Of a DNA stretch of 12,171 bases, positions 1 through 7,802 are shown one piece after another (positions within the stretch are counted from its first letter, which is position 1; the number at the start of each line of letters is the position of its first letter). The notes beneath the pieces are model-generated. The model was not told where the DNA came from. It saw nothing but the letters and a program-made list of their open reading frames with translations, and did no database searches. A program made the position numbers and the translations under genes. Origin of the DNA: CAZQVN01 sp964596775 (GTDB lineage Bacteria; Eisenbacteria; RBG-16-71-46; JABDJR01; JAWXBZ01); assembly GCA_964596775.1 (NCBI GenBank), contig CAZQVN010000081.1, forward strand, positions 1 to 12,171, read 5' to 3'.

Positions 1-32
1 GAGCGGTCGATGGGGCGTTCGGATGCAGGCAA
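1..32 (-). CDS. Probable 5' end of a minus-strand gene leaving the window
   Basis: Only about ten codons are visible, so no function can be given. On the minus strand a strong Shine-Dalgarno GGAGG (plus 40-44) is followed, after a 7-nt spacer, by a TTG (plus 30-32). The frame after it stays open to the edge and reads MPASERPIDR. A -10-like TACAAT (plus 80-85) lies about 35 nt upstream of the Shine-Dalgarno. This order of promoter, ribosome site and start argues for a real gene start, but the start codon is non-ATG and the coding sample is too small to test. It could equally be a chance open frame. The sequence to the left would settle it. Confidence 0.35.
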   Translation of the reverse strand, partial: MPASERPIDR

Positions 33-79
33 GATGTATCCTCCACGTGAATGGTATTCGCGTGAACCCGGAGCGGTTC

Positions 80-85
80 ATTGTA
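80..85 (-). promoter_or_regulatory. Putative -10 box for the left-edge gene
   Basis: On the minus strand this reads TACAAT, five of six matches to TATAAT, in a local AT-rich patch. No convincing -35 lies 16-18 nt upstream. The box sits between the 113-190 structured element and the GGAGG/TTG start at 44-30, which fits a promoter with a leader of about 40 nt. The motif TGTACCG, which overlaps this box, recurs at 189-195 beside the structured element. Confidence 0.3.
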
Positions 86-112
86 CCGCATGAGTCGAGA
101 TCCGACGGACGG

Positions 113-190
113 CATGTGCGGTCCGCGACCGTGCGACAACAGGAACGCTCCAGGGGAACGGCCTGGACGCCCGCATTCGGACCGCACATG
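113..190. repeat. 78-nt structured element with a perfect 13-bp inverted repeat
   Basis: CATGTGCGGTCCG at 113-125 is exactly complementary to CGGACCGCACATG at 178-190. The 52 nt between them also pair: 131-135 (GTGCG) with 172-176 (CGCAT, one G-U), and TCCAGG at 149-154 with CCTGGA at 162-167 around a 7-nt loop. The whole element can fold into one long rod. It lies downstream of the acetyltransferase gene and upstream of the left-edge promoter candidate. It could be a terminator, an operator or attenuator for the left gene, a small RNA, or a repeat element. I see no target-site duplication and no integron attC core. The pairing is seen directly; the role is unknown. Confidence 0.55.
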
Positions 191-210
191 TACCGATGGC
201 GGGGACGAAC

Positions 211-230
211 GGCCGGCACGGACGCCGGCC
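211..230 (-). terminator. Hairpin after the acetyltransferase gene, possible terminator
   Basis: GGCCGGC (211-217) and GCCGGCC (224-230) form a perfect 7-bp GC stem with a 6-nt loop, 26 nt past the acetyltransferase stop on the minus strand. The downstream minus-strand sequence (GTTCGTCCCC) has no real T-run, so this is not a canonical intrinsic terminator. It may still block transcription or protect the 3' end. Confidence 0.4.
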
Positions 231-256
231 GACGGCATCGCGCGGCGGGACGCCGG

Positions 257-1228
257 TCAGGACGACCGGTTCTCCATCATCTTCCGGTAGAGAATCCAGT
301 TGGCATGGAGGCGGAAGCCCATGGACTCGTTGACGTGGAGCATCGGCGCGTTCGTGGCGTCGTTCCAGGTCCTCAGGGAGCGGAAGTCGTTCCGGCGGAC
401 CCATTCGAGGACATGGACCTTGAGCGCCGTGGCGATCCCGCGGCCGCGATGCGCGGGAAGAACGCCGGTAAGCCCCTGGCGGAGCGGATGCGGACCCTCC
501 TCGCTCCGGCGCACTTCGGAAAGGCCGATCCACTCGCTTCCCTGGAGCGCCACGTAGAACGCTTCGGGCACGCCGTCCACCGGCTCGATCTCCGTGCGGC
601 GCAGGATTTCCACGGGCGGAGGCACGTACTGAACGGGCGAGGGCGTGGCGCCGTCCAGCTGCGTATAGAGCGTGTAGATCCTGTCCAGCCACCCGGAATC
701 GCGGGCCTTGAGCTCCGGCAGCGTCACGAAGGAAACCCCTTCGCTCCTGAGGCGCCCGATCCGTTCCGCGTACGCGGCCGGGTCGATCGTGCGGGGGTCG
801 ACCCGCATTTCCTGCTCGCGCGCCGCTTCCTGGTACCCCTGATTCCGGGCGAAGGCCGGCCCCGATGGATCGTGATCGCAGACATGTGCGGCCAGTTCCG
901 TGAGCCCCAGCCCCCGGGTGATGGAGACGAGCGCGTCATGGAGTTCCGTTCCCAGCCCGCGCCGGGCGAATCCGGGATGGACCACGACATTCAGCATGAA
1001 CCGTCCGGGAACGAAGTAGTTGACCGATTCGGACCAGAATCCCGCCGCGACCGCCCGGCCGTCCCGGAACACCAGAACGCGTCCGCTGCGGCGGCCACCG
1101 GAGCGCACGCTTTCGTCCAGGCTCATCAGTTCCCGGACGGACAGGTGGTAGTCCGCAAGCCTCGAGTCGTAGACGGCAATCCAGGCTTCGTAGTCCTCGG
1201 GTGTCGCAACCGTCGTGAGATCCTGCAT
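257..1228 (-). CDS. Tandem GNAT-family N-acetyltransferase
   Basis: This predicted cytosolic enzyme should transfer an acyl group from acyl-CoA to an unidentified amine. At 323 aa it is about twice one GNAT domain and contains two copies. The N-terminal copy shows acetyl-CoA-binding motif A at residues 81-100 (VHPGFARRGLGTEL, the R-x-x-G-x-G type). The C-terminal copy shows it at 252-271 (LPAHRGRGIATALK), followed by the motif-B asparagine stretch TWNDATNAPM and ESMGF at 287-305. Double-GNAT architecture is known from mycothiol synthase (MshD) and other acyltransferases, but nothing here identifies the substrate. I chose ATG 1228 because homology-like sequence begins there; an in-frame ATG at 1297 would add 23 residues. 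Neither has a clear Shine-Dalgarno. The gene is divergent from the secreted protein gene and seems to stand alone. Confidence 0.85.
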   Translation of the reverse strand: MQDLTTVATPEDYEAWIAVYDSRLADYHLSVRELMSLDESVRSGGRRSGRVLVFRDGRAVAAGFWSESVNYFVPGRFMLNVVVHPGFARRGLGTELHDALVSITRGLGLTELAAHVCDHDPSGPAFARNQGYQEAAREQEMRVDPRTIDPAAYAERIGRLRSEGVSFVTLPELKARDSGWLDRIYTLYTQLDGATPSPVQYVPPPVEILRRTEIEPVDGVPEAFYVALQGSEWIGLSEVRRSEEGPHPLRQGLTGVLPAHRGRGIATALKVHVLEWVRRNDFRSLRTWNDATNAPMLHVNESMGFRLHANWILYRKMMENRSS

Positions 1229-1495
1229 CGCCGCATGATGGCATTCACACTGCACTGCAACAAGGGCATACCGCAATCGAAACGCAGATCGGGCCATCCG
1301 GCCGAAGCCCGGAACAGGTTGTGATAGTATTTGTTACGGTCTTCGCATCACTTTTCAGTGGAAGGTCCAGGCGTGGCCCGGGTCTTGCGAATCGACCGGG
1401 CAGAGCCTCGCCCGACCGCGGCGCGCCCCGATACGCGAAACGGGGCCGCAGGCGTCGCGGCCGCGCCCCGGACGACATCACGAAAGGCACGTACC
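1229..1495. other. Divergent intergenic region between the GNAT and beta-helix genes
   Basis: These 267 bp must drive both flanking genes. An AT-rich patch around 1321-1337 holds the promoter candidate listed separately; read on the minus strand it also gives TACTAT, so the two promoters may overlap. Within the plus-strand leader, GCCCCG (1425-1430) pairs with CGGGGC (1441-1446) around a 10-nt loop, and CGGGC and GCCCG around 1410 form a weaker 5-bp stem. No conserved riboswitch is recognisable and no convincing gene lies here. Confidence 0.5.
1322..1330 (+). promoter_or_regulatory. Putative extended -10 promoter for the beta-helix gene
   Basis: TGATAGTAT fits the extended -10 form TGnTAnnaT with box TAGTAT at 1325-1330. 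No good -35 is seen, as is usual for extended -10 promoters. It predicts a start near 1337 and a leader of about 160 nt. The same TGnTAGTAT pattern occurs upstream of the addB operon. Confidence 0.4.
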
Positions 1496-3169
1496 ATGCG
1501 CCCGCTGTTGATCCTGACTGTGACCTCCATGCTCCTCGCGGCCGCCGCGAACCCGGCCGGGGCCACCGTCCATGCCGTCGGCCCCGGGGAAACCTACACC
1601 TCGATCGGCGCCGTTCCCTGGGAATCGCTGGCCCCCGGCGACTCCGTGCTGATCCACGCCCGCCCCGCCCCCTACCCGGAAAAGTGGGTGATCTGCCGGG
1701 TCGGGACGATGGCGCAGCCGATCGTCGTCAAGGGAATCCCGGACGCCCAGGGCAACCTTCCGGTCATCGACGGGGCGGGCGCCACGACCCGCGCGGCGCT
1801 CAACTTCTGGAACGAGAACCGGGGGGTGATCAAGATCGGCGGCGCCAACAACCCCCCGGACACGATGCCGGCCTGGATCGTCGTCGAGGACCTCGAGATC
1901 CGGAGCGCCCGCCCGCAGAACACGTTCACCGGCCGGAGCGGCCTGACGTCGTATGCGAACAACGCCGCGGCGATCTACATCGAGAAGGGGCAGAACATCG
2001 TGATCCGCGGCTGCGTGATGCACGATTGCTCGAACGGCTTCTTCTGCGCATCGCAGACCACGAACCTCGTCGTGGAAGGGAACCACCTCCACGACAACGG
2101 CAACGTCGGGTCGATCTTCGAGCACAACAGCTACACGGAGGCTTCGGGGATCACGTTCCAGTGGAACCGGATGGGGCCGATGCGGGCCGGATCGGGCGGC
2201 AACAACCTCAAGGACCGGTCGGCCGGAACCGTCATCCGCAACAACTGGATCGAGGGGGGCAACCGCCAGCTGGATCTCGTGGACAGCGGCTTTGCCGCGC
2301 TCATCAACGACCCCCGCTACCGGGAGACGTTCGTCTACGGCAACATCCTGATCGAGCGCGACGCCGACGGCAACAGCCAGGTCGCTCACTACGGGGGCGA
2401 TTCCGGCGACACCTCCCGCTACCGGAAGGGCACGCTGCACTTTCATCACAACACGGTGATCTCGGAACGCACCGGCAACACGACGCTGCTCCGGCTCTCC
2501 AGCAGCGGCGAAGCCGCGGACGTCCGCAACAACATCGTTCTTGTTTCCGCGGCGGCCGGAAACAGGCTGGCGCTGCTCGACGCCGCCGGCACCCTCACCG
2601 CCACGCAGAACTGGTTCAAGACCGGCTGGGTGCACTCCCACAGCGGCGGAGCCGTCGGCGTGATCGACAACGGCCAGGTGACGGGTTCGGCGCCGGGGTT
2701 TAAGGACCTTGCGGCCTATGACCTGACGCTCGCGGCCGGGTCCCCCTGCGTGGATGCGGGCGCGGCGCTGCCGGCGCCCGTACTTCCGGCGCACCGGCCG
2801 GTGCTGGAATACGTGAAGCACCGGACGACCCGGACGCGGCTCGATGACGGGATGGCCGACCTGGGGGCCTACGAGCTCGGCTCGGCCGTCGGGGTGCCGG
2901 TGTCCCCCGCGGAACCTGTTCCGCGACTGTTGTTCGCGGCGCCGAATCCGTTTTCCGGCCGCACCCTGATCGCGTCTTCCGGATCGGGGGAAGCGTCCGG
3001 AGCCGAACTGCACGTCACGGACGTGACCGGGCGGCAGGTGGCCGTCCTGCGCGCCGACTCGTCGGGCCGGTGGGCGTGGGCGCCGGGCGCATCCGTGCCG
3101 CGGGGCCTCTACCTGGCGCGCTCGGGCCGGGGAGACGCGGCCGCAAAGATCCTGTATCTCGGGCGGTGA
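1496..3169 (+). CDS. Secreted right-handed parallel beta-helix protein with FlgD-like C-terminal domain
   Basis: This 557-aa exported protein has a cleavable signal peptide: basic start (MRPLL), hydrophobic core to about residue 18, likely cut after AGA at 23. Residues about 25-400 are rich in short strands and Asn/Gly turns (IYIEKGQNIVIRGC, LVVEGNHLHDNGNV, VIRNNWIEGG, TLHFHHNTVIS), the pattern of pectate-lyase-like beta-helix coils. Residues 415-461 carry the SPCVDAG...DLGAYE closure often seen in such proteins. Residues 478-557 form a FlgD-type Ig-like tail with APNPFSGRT, DVTGRQV and PRGLYLAR, used in several phyla as a surface or type IX-like sorting domain. A polysaccharide is a plausible ligand or substrate, but no catalytic residues can be assigned. 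The start is supported by GAAAGG at 1482-1487. An in-frame upstream ATG at 1331 lacks any signal peptide and is less likely. Confidence 0.85.
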   Translation: MRPLLILTVTSMLLAAAANPAGATVHAVGPGETYTSIGAVPWESLAPGDSVLIHARPAPYPEKWVICRVGTMAQPIVVKGIPDAQGNLPVIDGAGATTRAALNFWNENRGVIKIGGANNPPDTMPAWIVVEDLEIRSARPQNTFTGRSGLTSYANNAAAIYIEKGQNIVIRGCVMHDCSNGFFCASQTTNLVVEGNHLHDNGNVGSIFEHNSYTEASGITFQWNRMGPMRAGSGGNNLKDRSAGTVIRNNWIEGGNRQLDLVDSGFAALINDPRYRETFVYGNILIERDADGNSQVAHYGGDSGDTSRYRKGTLHFHHNTVISERTGNTTLLRLSSSGEAADVRNNIVLVSAAAGNRLALLDAAGTLTATQNWFKTGWVHSHSGGAVGVIDNGQVTGSAPGFKDLAAYDLTLAAGSPCVDAGAALPAPVLPAHRPVLEYVKHRTTRTRLDDGMADLGAYELGSAVGVPVSPAEPVPRLLFAAPNPFSGRTLIASSGSGEASGAELHVTDVTGRQVAVLRADSSGRWAWAPGASVPRGLYLARSGRGDAAAKILYLGR

Positions 3170-3207
3170 GGATCAGGCGAGGCCGCCGGCGACCCGGCGA
3201 CCTCTCC

Positions 3208-3229
3208 CGGTTCCGCCCCGCCGGGACCG
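3208..3229. terminator. Hairpin between convergent genes, possible bidirectional terminator
   Basis: CGGTTCCG (3208-3215) pairs with CGGGACCG (3222-3229), 8 bp with one G-T wobble around a 6-nt loop. It lies in the 68-bp gap between the converging beta-helix gene (stop at 3169) and peptidase gene (stop at 3238). No T-tract follows on either strand, so the terminator call rests on position and stem alone. An alternative 6-bp pairing (3205-3210 with 3221-3226) overlaps it. Confidence 0.35.
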
Positions 3230-3237
3230 CCGCCCCC

Positions 3238-4305
3238 CTACGCCCCGCTCAGCCCCGCCACCGTCTTCCGGTCCAGCCGTGCGATCAGGGCCAGGATCAG
3301 TTTCCGCGCCGCCGCGTAGTCGTCCATGTTCATGACGGAAGCGTGCGAGTGGATGTAGCGGGCCGGAACGCCGATCACCACCGCCGGCACCCCGCGCCCG
3401 TTCAGGTGGATGCGGCCGGCGTTCGTGCCGCCGCTCTGGCGGATGGCCAGCTGGTGCGGGATCTTCTCCTCCCGGGCCGTGTCGAGCACGAGCTTCACCA
3501 GGCGCGGGTTCGCGATCATCGTCGGGTCGTACGCGCGGATCTGGACCCCGGAACCGAGGCACCCCTGCGGATCCTCGACCCCCATTCCCGGCGTGTCGTC
3601 GGCGGGCGGGCATTCGAGGACGATCGCCACGTCCGGGTCGATCATGTGCGCGGTGGCCTGGGTGCCGCGGAGCCCCACTTCCTCCTGGGCGCTTCCCGCT
3701 CCGCAGAGCGTGTTCGGGTGGGCCTTCGCCCCGGCGATCGCCTCCACCAGCAGCGCGCAGCCGATCCGGTTGTCGAGCGCCTTCACCATCACGAGCTTCG
3801 GGTTTTCCATCCGGGTGAACGGCGAGTATGGAACGGCCCACACGCCCGGCCGCACGCCCCACGACAGCGCCTCCTCGCGGCTGCCCGCCCCGATGTCGAT
3901 GAACATGTCCTTGATCTCGAGCGCCTTGTCGCGCCGGTCGGCCGGCAGGAAATGGGGCGGCGTGGAGCCGATCACGCCGTCGAGGACCCGGTCGTCGCCG
4001 TGAACCCGGACCCGCTGCGCGGCAAGCACGTGACCCGACCAGCCGCCGAGATTCAGGAACCTGAGAAACCCCTTCGCCGTGACGCTCTGGACGATGAAGC
4101 CGATCTCGTCCATGTGGCAGTCGATCATCACCCGCGGCGCCGGGCTCTTCCCCTTTTTCGTGACGACGAACCCGCCCGTCCGGTCGCGCTCGACGGTTCC
4201 GTGCGGTTTCAGCCGCCGGACCAGAATGTCCCGGACGGCGTCCTCGAAGCCGGGCACTCCGTCGGCTTCGGTCAGTTCCTTGAGCAGTGCGAGCGATTCC
4301 TTCAT
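3238..4305 (-). CDS. M42-family metallo-aminopeptidase
   Basis: This 355-aa cytosolic protein belongs to the M42 group (glutamyl aminopeptidase/FrvX/TET-like), di-metal enzymes that trim N-terminal residues from peptides and often assemble into dodecamers. The expected ligands are in order: H64 and D66 (DCHMDEIGF), bridging D178 (KALDNR), catalytic E208 and ligand E209 (AQEEVG), E231 (VLECPPADDTPG) and H319 (RYIHSHAS). Their spacing matches Pyrococcus TET ligands as I recall them, with a constant offset of four. The second-metal Asp is Glu here, a variant I believe occurs in other M42 members. ATG 4305 has a strong GGAGG (4314-4318) located just past the end of addA; the 14-nt gap makes it the last gene of the addBA transcript. 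Preferred residue is unknown. Confidence 0.9.
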   Translation of the reverse strand: MKESLALLKELTEADGVPGFEDAVRDILVRRLKPHGTVERDRTGGFVVTKKGKSPAPRVMIDCHMDEIGFIVQSVTAKGFLRFLNLGGWSGHVLAAQRVRVHGDDRVLDGVIGSTPPHFLPADRRDKALEIKDMFIDIGAGSREEALSWGVRPGVWAVPYSPFTRMENPKLVMVKALDNRIGCALLVEAIAGAKAHPNTLCGAGSAQEEVGLRGTQATAHMIDPDVAIVLECPPADDTPGMGVEDPQGCLGSGVQIRAYDPTMIANPRLVKLVLDTAREEKIPHQLAIRQSGGTNAGRIHLNGRGVPAVVIGVPARYIHSHASVMNMDDYAAARKLILALIARLDRKTVAGLSGA

Positions 4306-4319
4306 GTTCGATCCGCCTC

Positions 4320-7300
4320 CTAGACCTGCATCAGCACGGCCCGGACCGGCCGGTCCAGGGCCTTCTTCAATCCCCTGACGTAGAGGGCGAGCTGGTTCCG
4401 GTACGCCGGGATCGTGCCCGGCTCCGCGTCGGTCTTGAAGTCGATGACGACCCAACCCCCCTCCTCTTCATACGCGAGATCCACGACTCCTTCAACGACC
4501 GTACCGTCTTCGTCCACGAACTGGATCGGCGTTTCGCGGCGGCAGGCCCCCCGGGCCATCGCGGCGCGCGCCGCGTCGAGTGCGGCATGGGCCAGCGCGT
4601 CGGTCACCGCGCGGACGGCCGAACGGACCTCCCGGTCGTCCGCGCCGAGAACGCGGGCCAGCGTTTCCGTCCGCTCCTCGATCAGGTCGCGCCCGGCGTC
4701 CAGCGGAACCGCGGCCAGCACGGCGTGAACCAGCGCGCCGAAGCGGCGCCCCCGCGACCGCCCCGCTTCCTGCTCCATCTCGATGACGGCCACGAGGCCG
4801 GCTTCCTCGAAGCCGGAGAACATCGGCAGGTCGCCCGCGTCCGCCGGAACGCCCTTTGCGCGCGCTCCGACCGTGGCCACTCGGAGCGACGGCGCCTGGC
4901 CGGCGGCCACCGTTTCGTCGTGCGTCATCTTCCACGCCTTGTAGTCGGCCAGCCCCGCCTCGACGATGGTATCCGGAGCCTCGCGGGAGATCAGATCGTC
5001 GCGGCGGAGGCCGCCGCCGCTGCCGGCGTCGAGGGTGAGCGACGCCGGGTCCCACCAGGCGAGGTCGTAGCCGTCTCCTCCGTCCTCGCGCTCCGTCATC
5101 GTGTACAGACCGCTGAGCACCGTCCCGGACGGCCGGATCTCCTTCCGATCGAGCACCGTGTCCCGGCCGTGCGGCGGTCCGCCGGGGATCGGCTTCGGCG
5201 TCTTCCGGTCCTCCTCCGGAGGGAAGAGGGCGCCGTTCAGCGGGGCGAACCAGGAGCGGTCGCGCGGGCCGTCCCCGGCGGCCGGGATCACGAGAAGGTC
5301 GCGGGCGCGGGTGGCGGCCACGTAGGCCAGGCGCACTCCCTCCGCGTTCTGCCGCGACAGTTCCAGCGCTTCGTTGTCCACGAGCTCCGCCGGCTTCAGC
5401 CAGGCCAGCGACACCGCCGCGAGCCCGCGCTCCGGATCGGTCCAGCGCTCGGCGTTCCGCCGGGCCAGGTTCGTGGTCAGGTCGGCGAGGATCACCACCG
5501 GAAACTCCAGACCCTTCGCCTTGTGCACGGACATGATCCGCACTCCGTCCGAGCCTTCCTCGAGGATCGGCGCCTCCCCCGCCTTCTGCGACACGGTCTT
5601 TTCCCGGAGCTGCTCGACGAACGCGCGGAACGACAGCCCTCCCGAAGCCTCGAACTGGCGGGCGAGTTCACCGAGGTAGAACACGTTGGCCAGCGCCTGC
5701 TCGCCGGACGGCCGAAGCGCCAGCATCACGTGGGCGCGGCAGTGATCCAGCAGGTGGAACACCGTGTCCGACGCCGAGCGCCGGTTCCGGCGCGCGTTGA
5801 GCTCGCGCAGGAACGCCAGCGCCCGCGCCACCTTCTCGAGACCCTCGGGCACCTCCTCCTTCGGCGTCCGGTACGGGTGAAACCGGCCGACCCGCTGCCT
5901 CCACGCGAACAGGGTGGCGTCGTCGATGCCGAAAAACGGCCCGCGAAGGGTTCCGAACACCGACAGCTCGTCGTCCGCCCACTCCACCGCGGAGAGCGCC
6001 GTGGTCATGGCCTCGACTTCCTCCCGCTCGTGGAACGAGCGACCTCCGACCAGGAGATGCGGCACCTCGCGCGCTTCGAGGGCCCGGGCGTACGGCAGCG
6101 CGAGGTCGCCGGTGTAGCCGAGAAACTTGCGGAACAGGATGCAGATGTGCCGGGCCTGGACGGGCACCCGCGTGTCCGGCGCCTCCCGCTCCGTCACCGT
6201 CCAGCCGCTGTCGCGGATCAGCCAGTGGACGTACGCGGCCACGGTGTCCGGCAGGCAGGCGTCGATCGCGGCGTTCGTCACGTTTCCGACCTTGCCGAGC
6301 GGGCGCGGAATGGCGAGCGCCACGACGGCCGGGTGCTCGGGGGCCTCGAGCCGGGCCGGCGCGAGCGGAACGTACGGCGCCTGGAGCGAGGCCTCGTCGT
6401 CGGTCATCAGCGGGGCAAACGCCCGGTTGACCGCGCGCTGGATCGGCGCCGACGACCGGAAGTTCGTGGACAGTTCCACGCAGAGCGCGCCGCAGGCCCT
6501 GAGCCGCTCCACGACGTCGCGATAGATGCCGACGTCGGCGCGGCGGAAGCGGTAGATCGACTGCTTCGGGTCCCCGACGAGGAAGAGTTTCCCCTCGACG
6601 GGGCGGATTTTCCGCCAGTCCGTTTCGGCCGGATCGTCGGCGGCGAGCAGGAGGAGCAGCTCCGCCTGGATCGGGTCGGTGTCCTGAAACTCGTCCACGA
6701 ACAGGTGCGTGATCCGCTCCTGGAACAGGGTGCGCGCCGCGGCGCTTTCGACAACGAGATCGCGGGCGCGGATCAGCAGGTCGAGGAAGTCGAGCCGTCC
6801 GGACTGCTCCTTCGCGTCCTGGTAGCGGTCCACGACGACGAGCAGTTCCCGCTGCAGCAGCGCCGCGAGGTCCGCCTCGGCCGCCTCCATGAACCGGGCC
6901 AGTTCCTCCCGGAGATGATCCACGGCATCCAGCACCGTGGCCCGGTCGACCCCCTTCTTGTAGCCCGAACCGTACCCCTTCCTCCGGTCGCGCCAGCTCC
7001 GGGCCAGCGCGGCAATGTCCGCCTCCAGGCCGTCGTGGTCGCGACCGACCGCTTCCTCCTTCATCGCCAGCGCCCGCCGGAACCGGCGGACCGGATCGGT
7101 ATCCCGGAACAGGTTGTCGTTCCGGTTCGACGGTGCCGCGGTCAGCTGCGCGACCGCCTCGATTTCGCGGGCGAGCGCGTCCATCCGCGCGTCGCGGTCG
7201 AACGGATCGCGGCGCCACGGGGTCCGGAAGTCACGCCACTGCGAAAGCTCCCACGCCGCGTTCCGGAGCGCCCCGACGGCGGTCTCCCCTTCCTGTTCGC

Positions 7301-7802
7301 CGCCGAGCGGGCGCCGGAGCATCCGCCGCACCCCTTCGGCGGGCTCGGCCAGCATCTCCTGGAACCAGGCGTTGAAGACGCCGTCGAACAGGCGGGTCGA
7401 CCCGGGCTCGTCCAGCATTTCGAAGCGGGGGTCGATTCCGGCCTCCAGCGGCCGTTCCCGCAGCAGATCGGAGCAGAAGCCGTGAATTGTGTTGACGTGC
7501 GCTTCCTCGAGCCGGGACAGCGCCTGTTCCAGGTTCCGCCGCCGATCCGGATCCACGCCGTCCGCCCGGCGCGCCTGTTCCAGGCCGGAGCGGAGCCGGA
7601 GCTTGAGCTCGCCGGCCGCCTTTTCGGTGAACGTCACCGCCACGATCCGGTCGACGGTGGTGCGCCCGGAACCGAGCACGTTGACGATGCGGGTCACGAG
7701 CGACGTCGTCTTCCCGGTCCCGGCCGCCGCCTCCACGGCCATCGTGCGGTCGAGCTCCGCGGCGATCTTTTCGCGGGCGTCCGCGTCCACGAGTCGCGTC
7801 AC
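4320..7802 (-). CDS. addA: AddA-type helicase-nuclease subunit (UvrD-like helicase plus RecB-like nuclease)
   Basis: This 1160-aa protein is the motor subunit of the AddAB complex, which unwinds and degrades double-strand DNA ends in 3'-5' polarity and prepares a 3' tail for RecA. All superfamily-1A motifs are present: Walker A EAAAGTGKTT (24-33), motif Ia VAVTFTEKAAGEL (55-66), Walker B FVDEFQDTDP (368-377), motif III LVGDPKQSIYRFR (408-420), motif IV STNFRS (445-450), motif V VHKAKGLEFPVV (759-770) and motif VI YVAATRARDLL (827-837). The C-terminal nuclease shows H1026, D1108 (VEGVVDL), D1121 and K1123 (IDFKTD), and Q1137-Y1141 (QLALY), so it looks active. The start is GTG 7802, in a GTGA overlap with the addB stop and preceded by AGGGAG at good spacing. 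EAAAGTGKT is also close to RecB, but the neighbouring AddB fixes the call. Confidence 0.93.
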   Translation of the reverse strand: MTRLVDADAREKIAAELDRTMAVEAAAGTGKTTSLVTRIVNVLGSGRTTVDRIVAVTFTEKAAGELKLRLRSGLEQARRADGVDPDRRRNLEQALSRLEEAHVNTIHGFCSDLLRERPLEAGIDPRFEMLDEPGSTRLFDGVFNAWFQEMLAEPAEGVRRMLRRPLGGEQEGETAVGALRNAAWELSQWRDFRTPWRRDPFDRDARMDALAREIEAVAQLTAAPSNRNDNLFRDTDPVRRFRRALAMKEEAVGRDHDGLEADIAALARSWRDRRKGYGSGYKKGVDRATVLDAVDHLREELARFMEAAEADLAALLQRELLVVVDRYQDAKEQSGRLDFLDLLIRARDLVVESAAARTLFQERITHLFVDEFQDTDPIQAELLLLLAADDPAETDWRKIRPVEGKLFLVGDPKQSIYRFRRADVGIYRDVVERLRACGALCVELSTNFRSSAPIQRAVNRAFAPLMTDDEASLQAPYVPLAPARLEAPEHPAVVALAIPRPLGKVGNVTNAAIDACLPDTVAAYVHWLIRDSGWTVTEREAPDTRVPVQARHICILFRKFLGYTGDLALPYARALEAREVPHLLVGGRSFHEREEVEAMTTALSAVEWADDELSVFGTLRGPFFGIDDATLFAWRQRVGRFHPYRTPKEEVPEGLEKVARALAFLRELNARRNRRSASDTVFHLLDHCRAHVMLALRPSGEQALANVFYLGELARQFEASGGLSFRAFVEQLREKTVSQKAGEAPILEEGSDGVRIMSVHKAKGLEFPVVILADLTTNLARRNAERWTDPERGLAAVSLAWLKPAELVDNEALELSRQNAEGVRLAYVAATRARDLLVIPAAGDGPRDRSWFAPLNGALFPPEEDRKTPKPIPGGPPHGRDTVLDRKEIRPSGTVLSGLYTMTEREDGGDGYDLAWWDPASLTLDAGSGGGLRRDDLISREAPDTIVEAGLADYKAWKMTHDETVAAGQAPSLRVATVGARAKGVPADAGDLPMFSGFEEAGLVAVIEMEQEAGRSRGRRFGALVHAVLAAVPLDAGRDLIEERTETLARVLGADDREVRSAVRAVTDALAHAALDAARAAMARGACRRETPIQFVDEDGTVVEGVVDLAYEEEGGWVVIDFKTDAEPGTIPAYRNQLALYVRGLKKALDRPVRAVLMQV

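Noticed and set aside
113..190. Integron attC site
   Set aside because: There is a palindromic fold but no GTTRRRY/RYYYAAC core sites and no gene cassette arrangement.
23..1324. A 433-aa plus-strand open frame over the acetyltransferase
   Set aside because: Arg/Pro-rich composition with no domain; the minus strand has two clear GNAT motifs.
1478..3013. A 511-aa minus-strand open frame over the beta-helix gene
   Set aside because: Shadow of a gene with a signal peptide, Shine-Dalgarno and clear domains on the plus strand.
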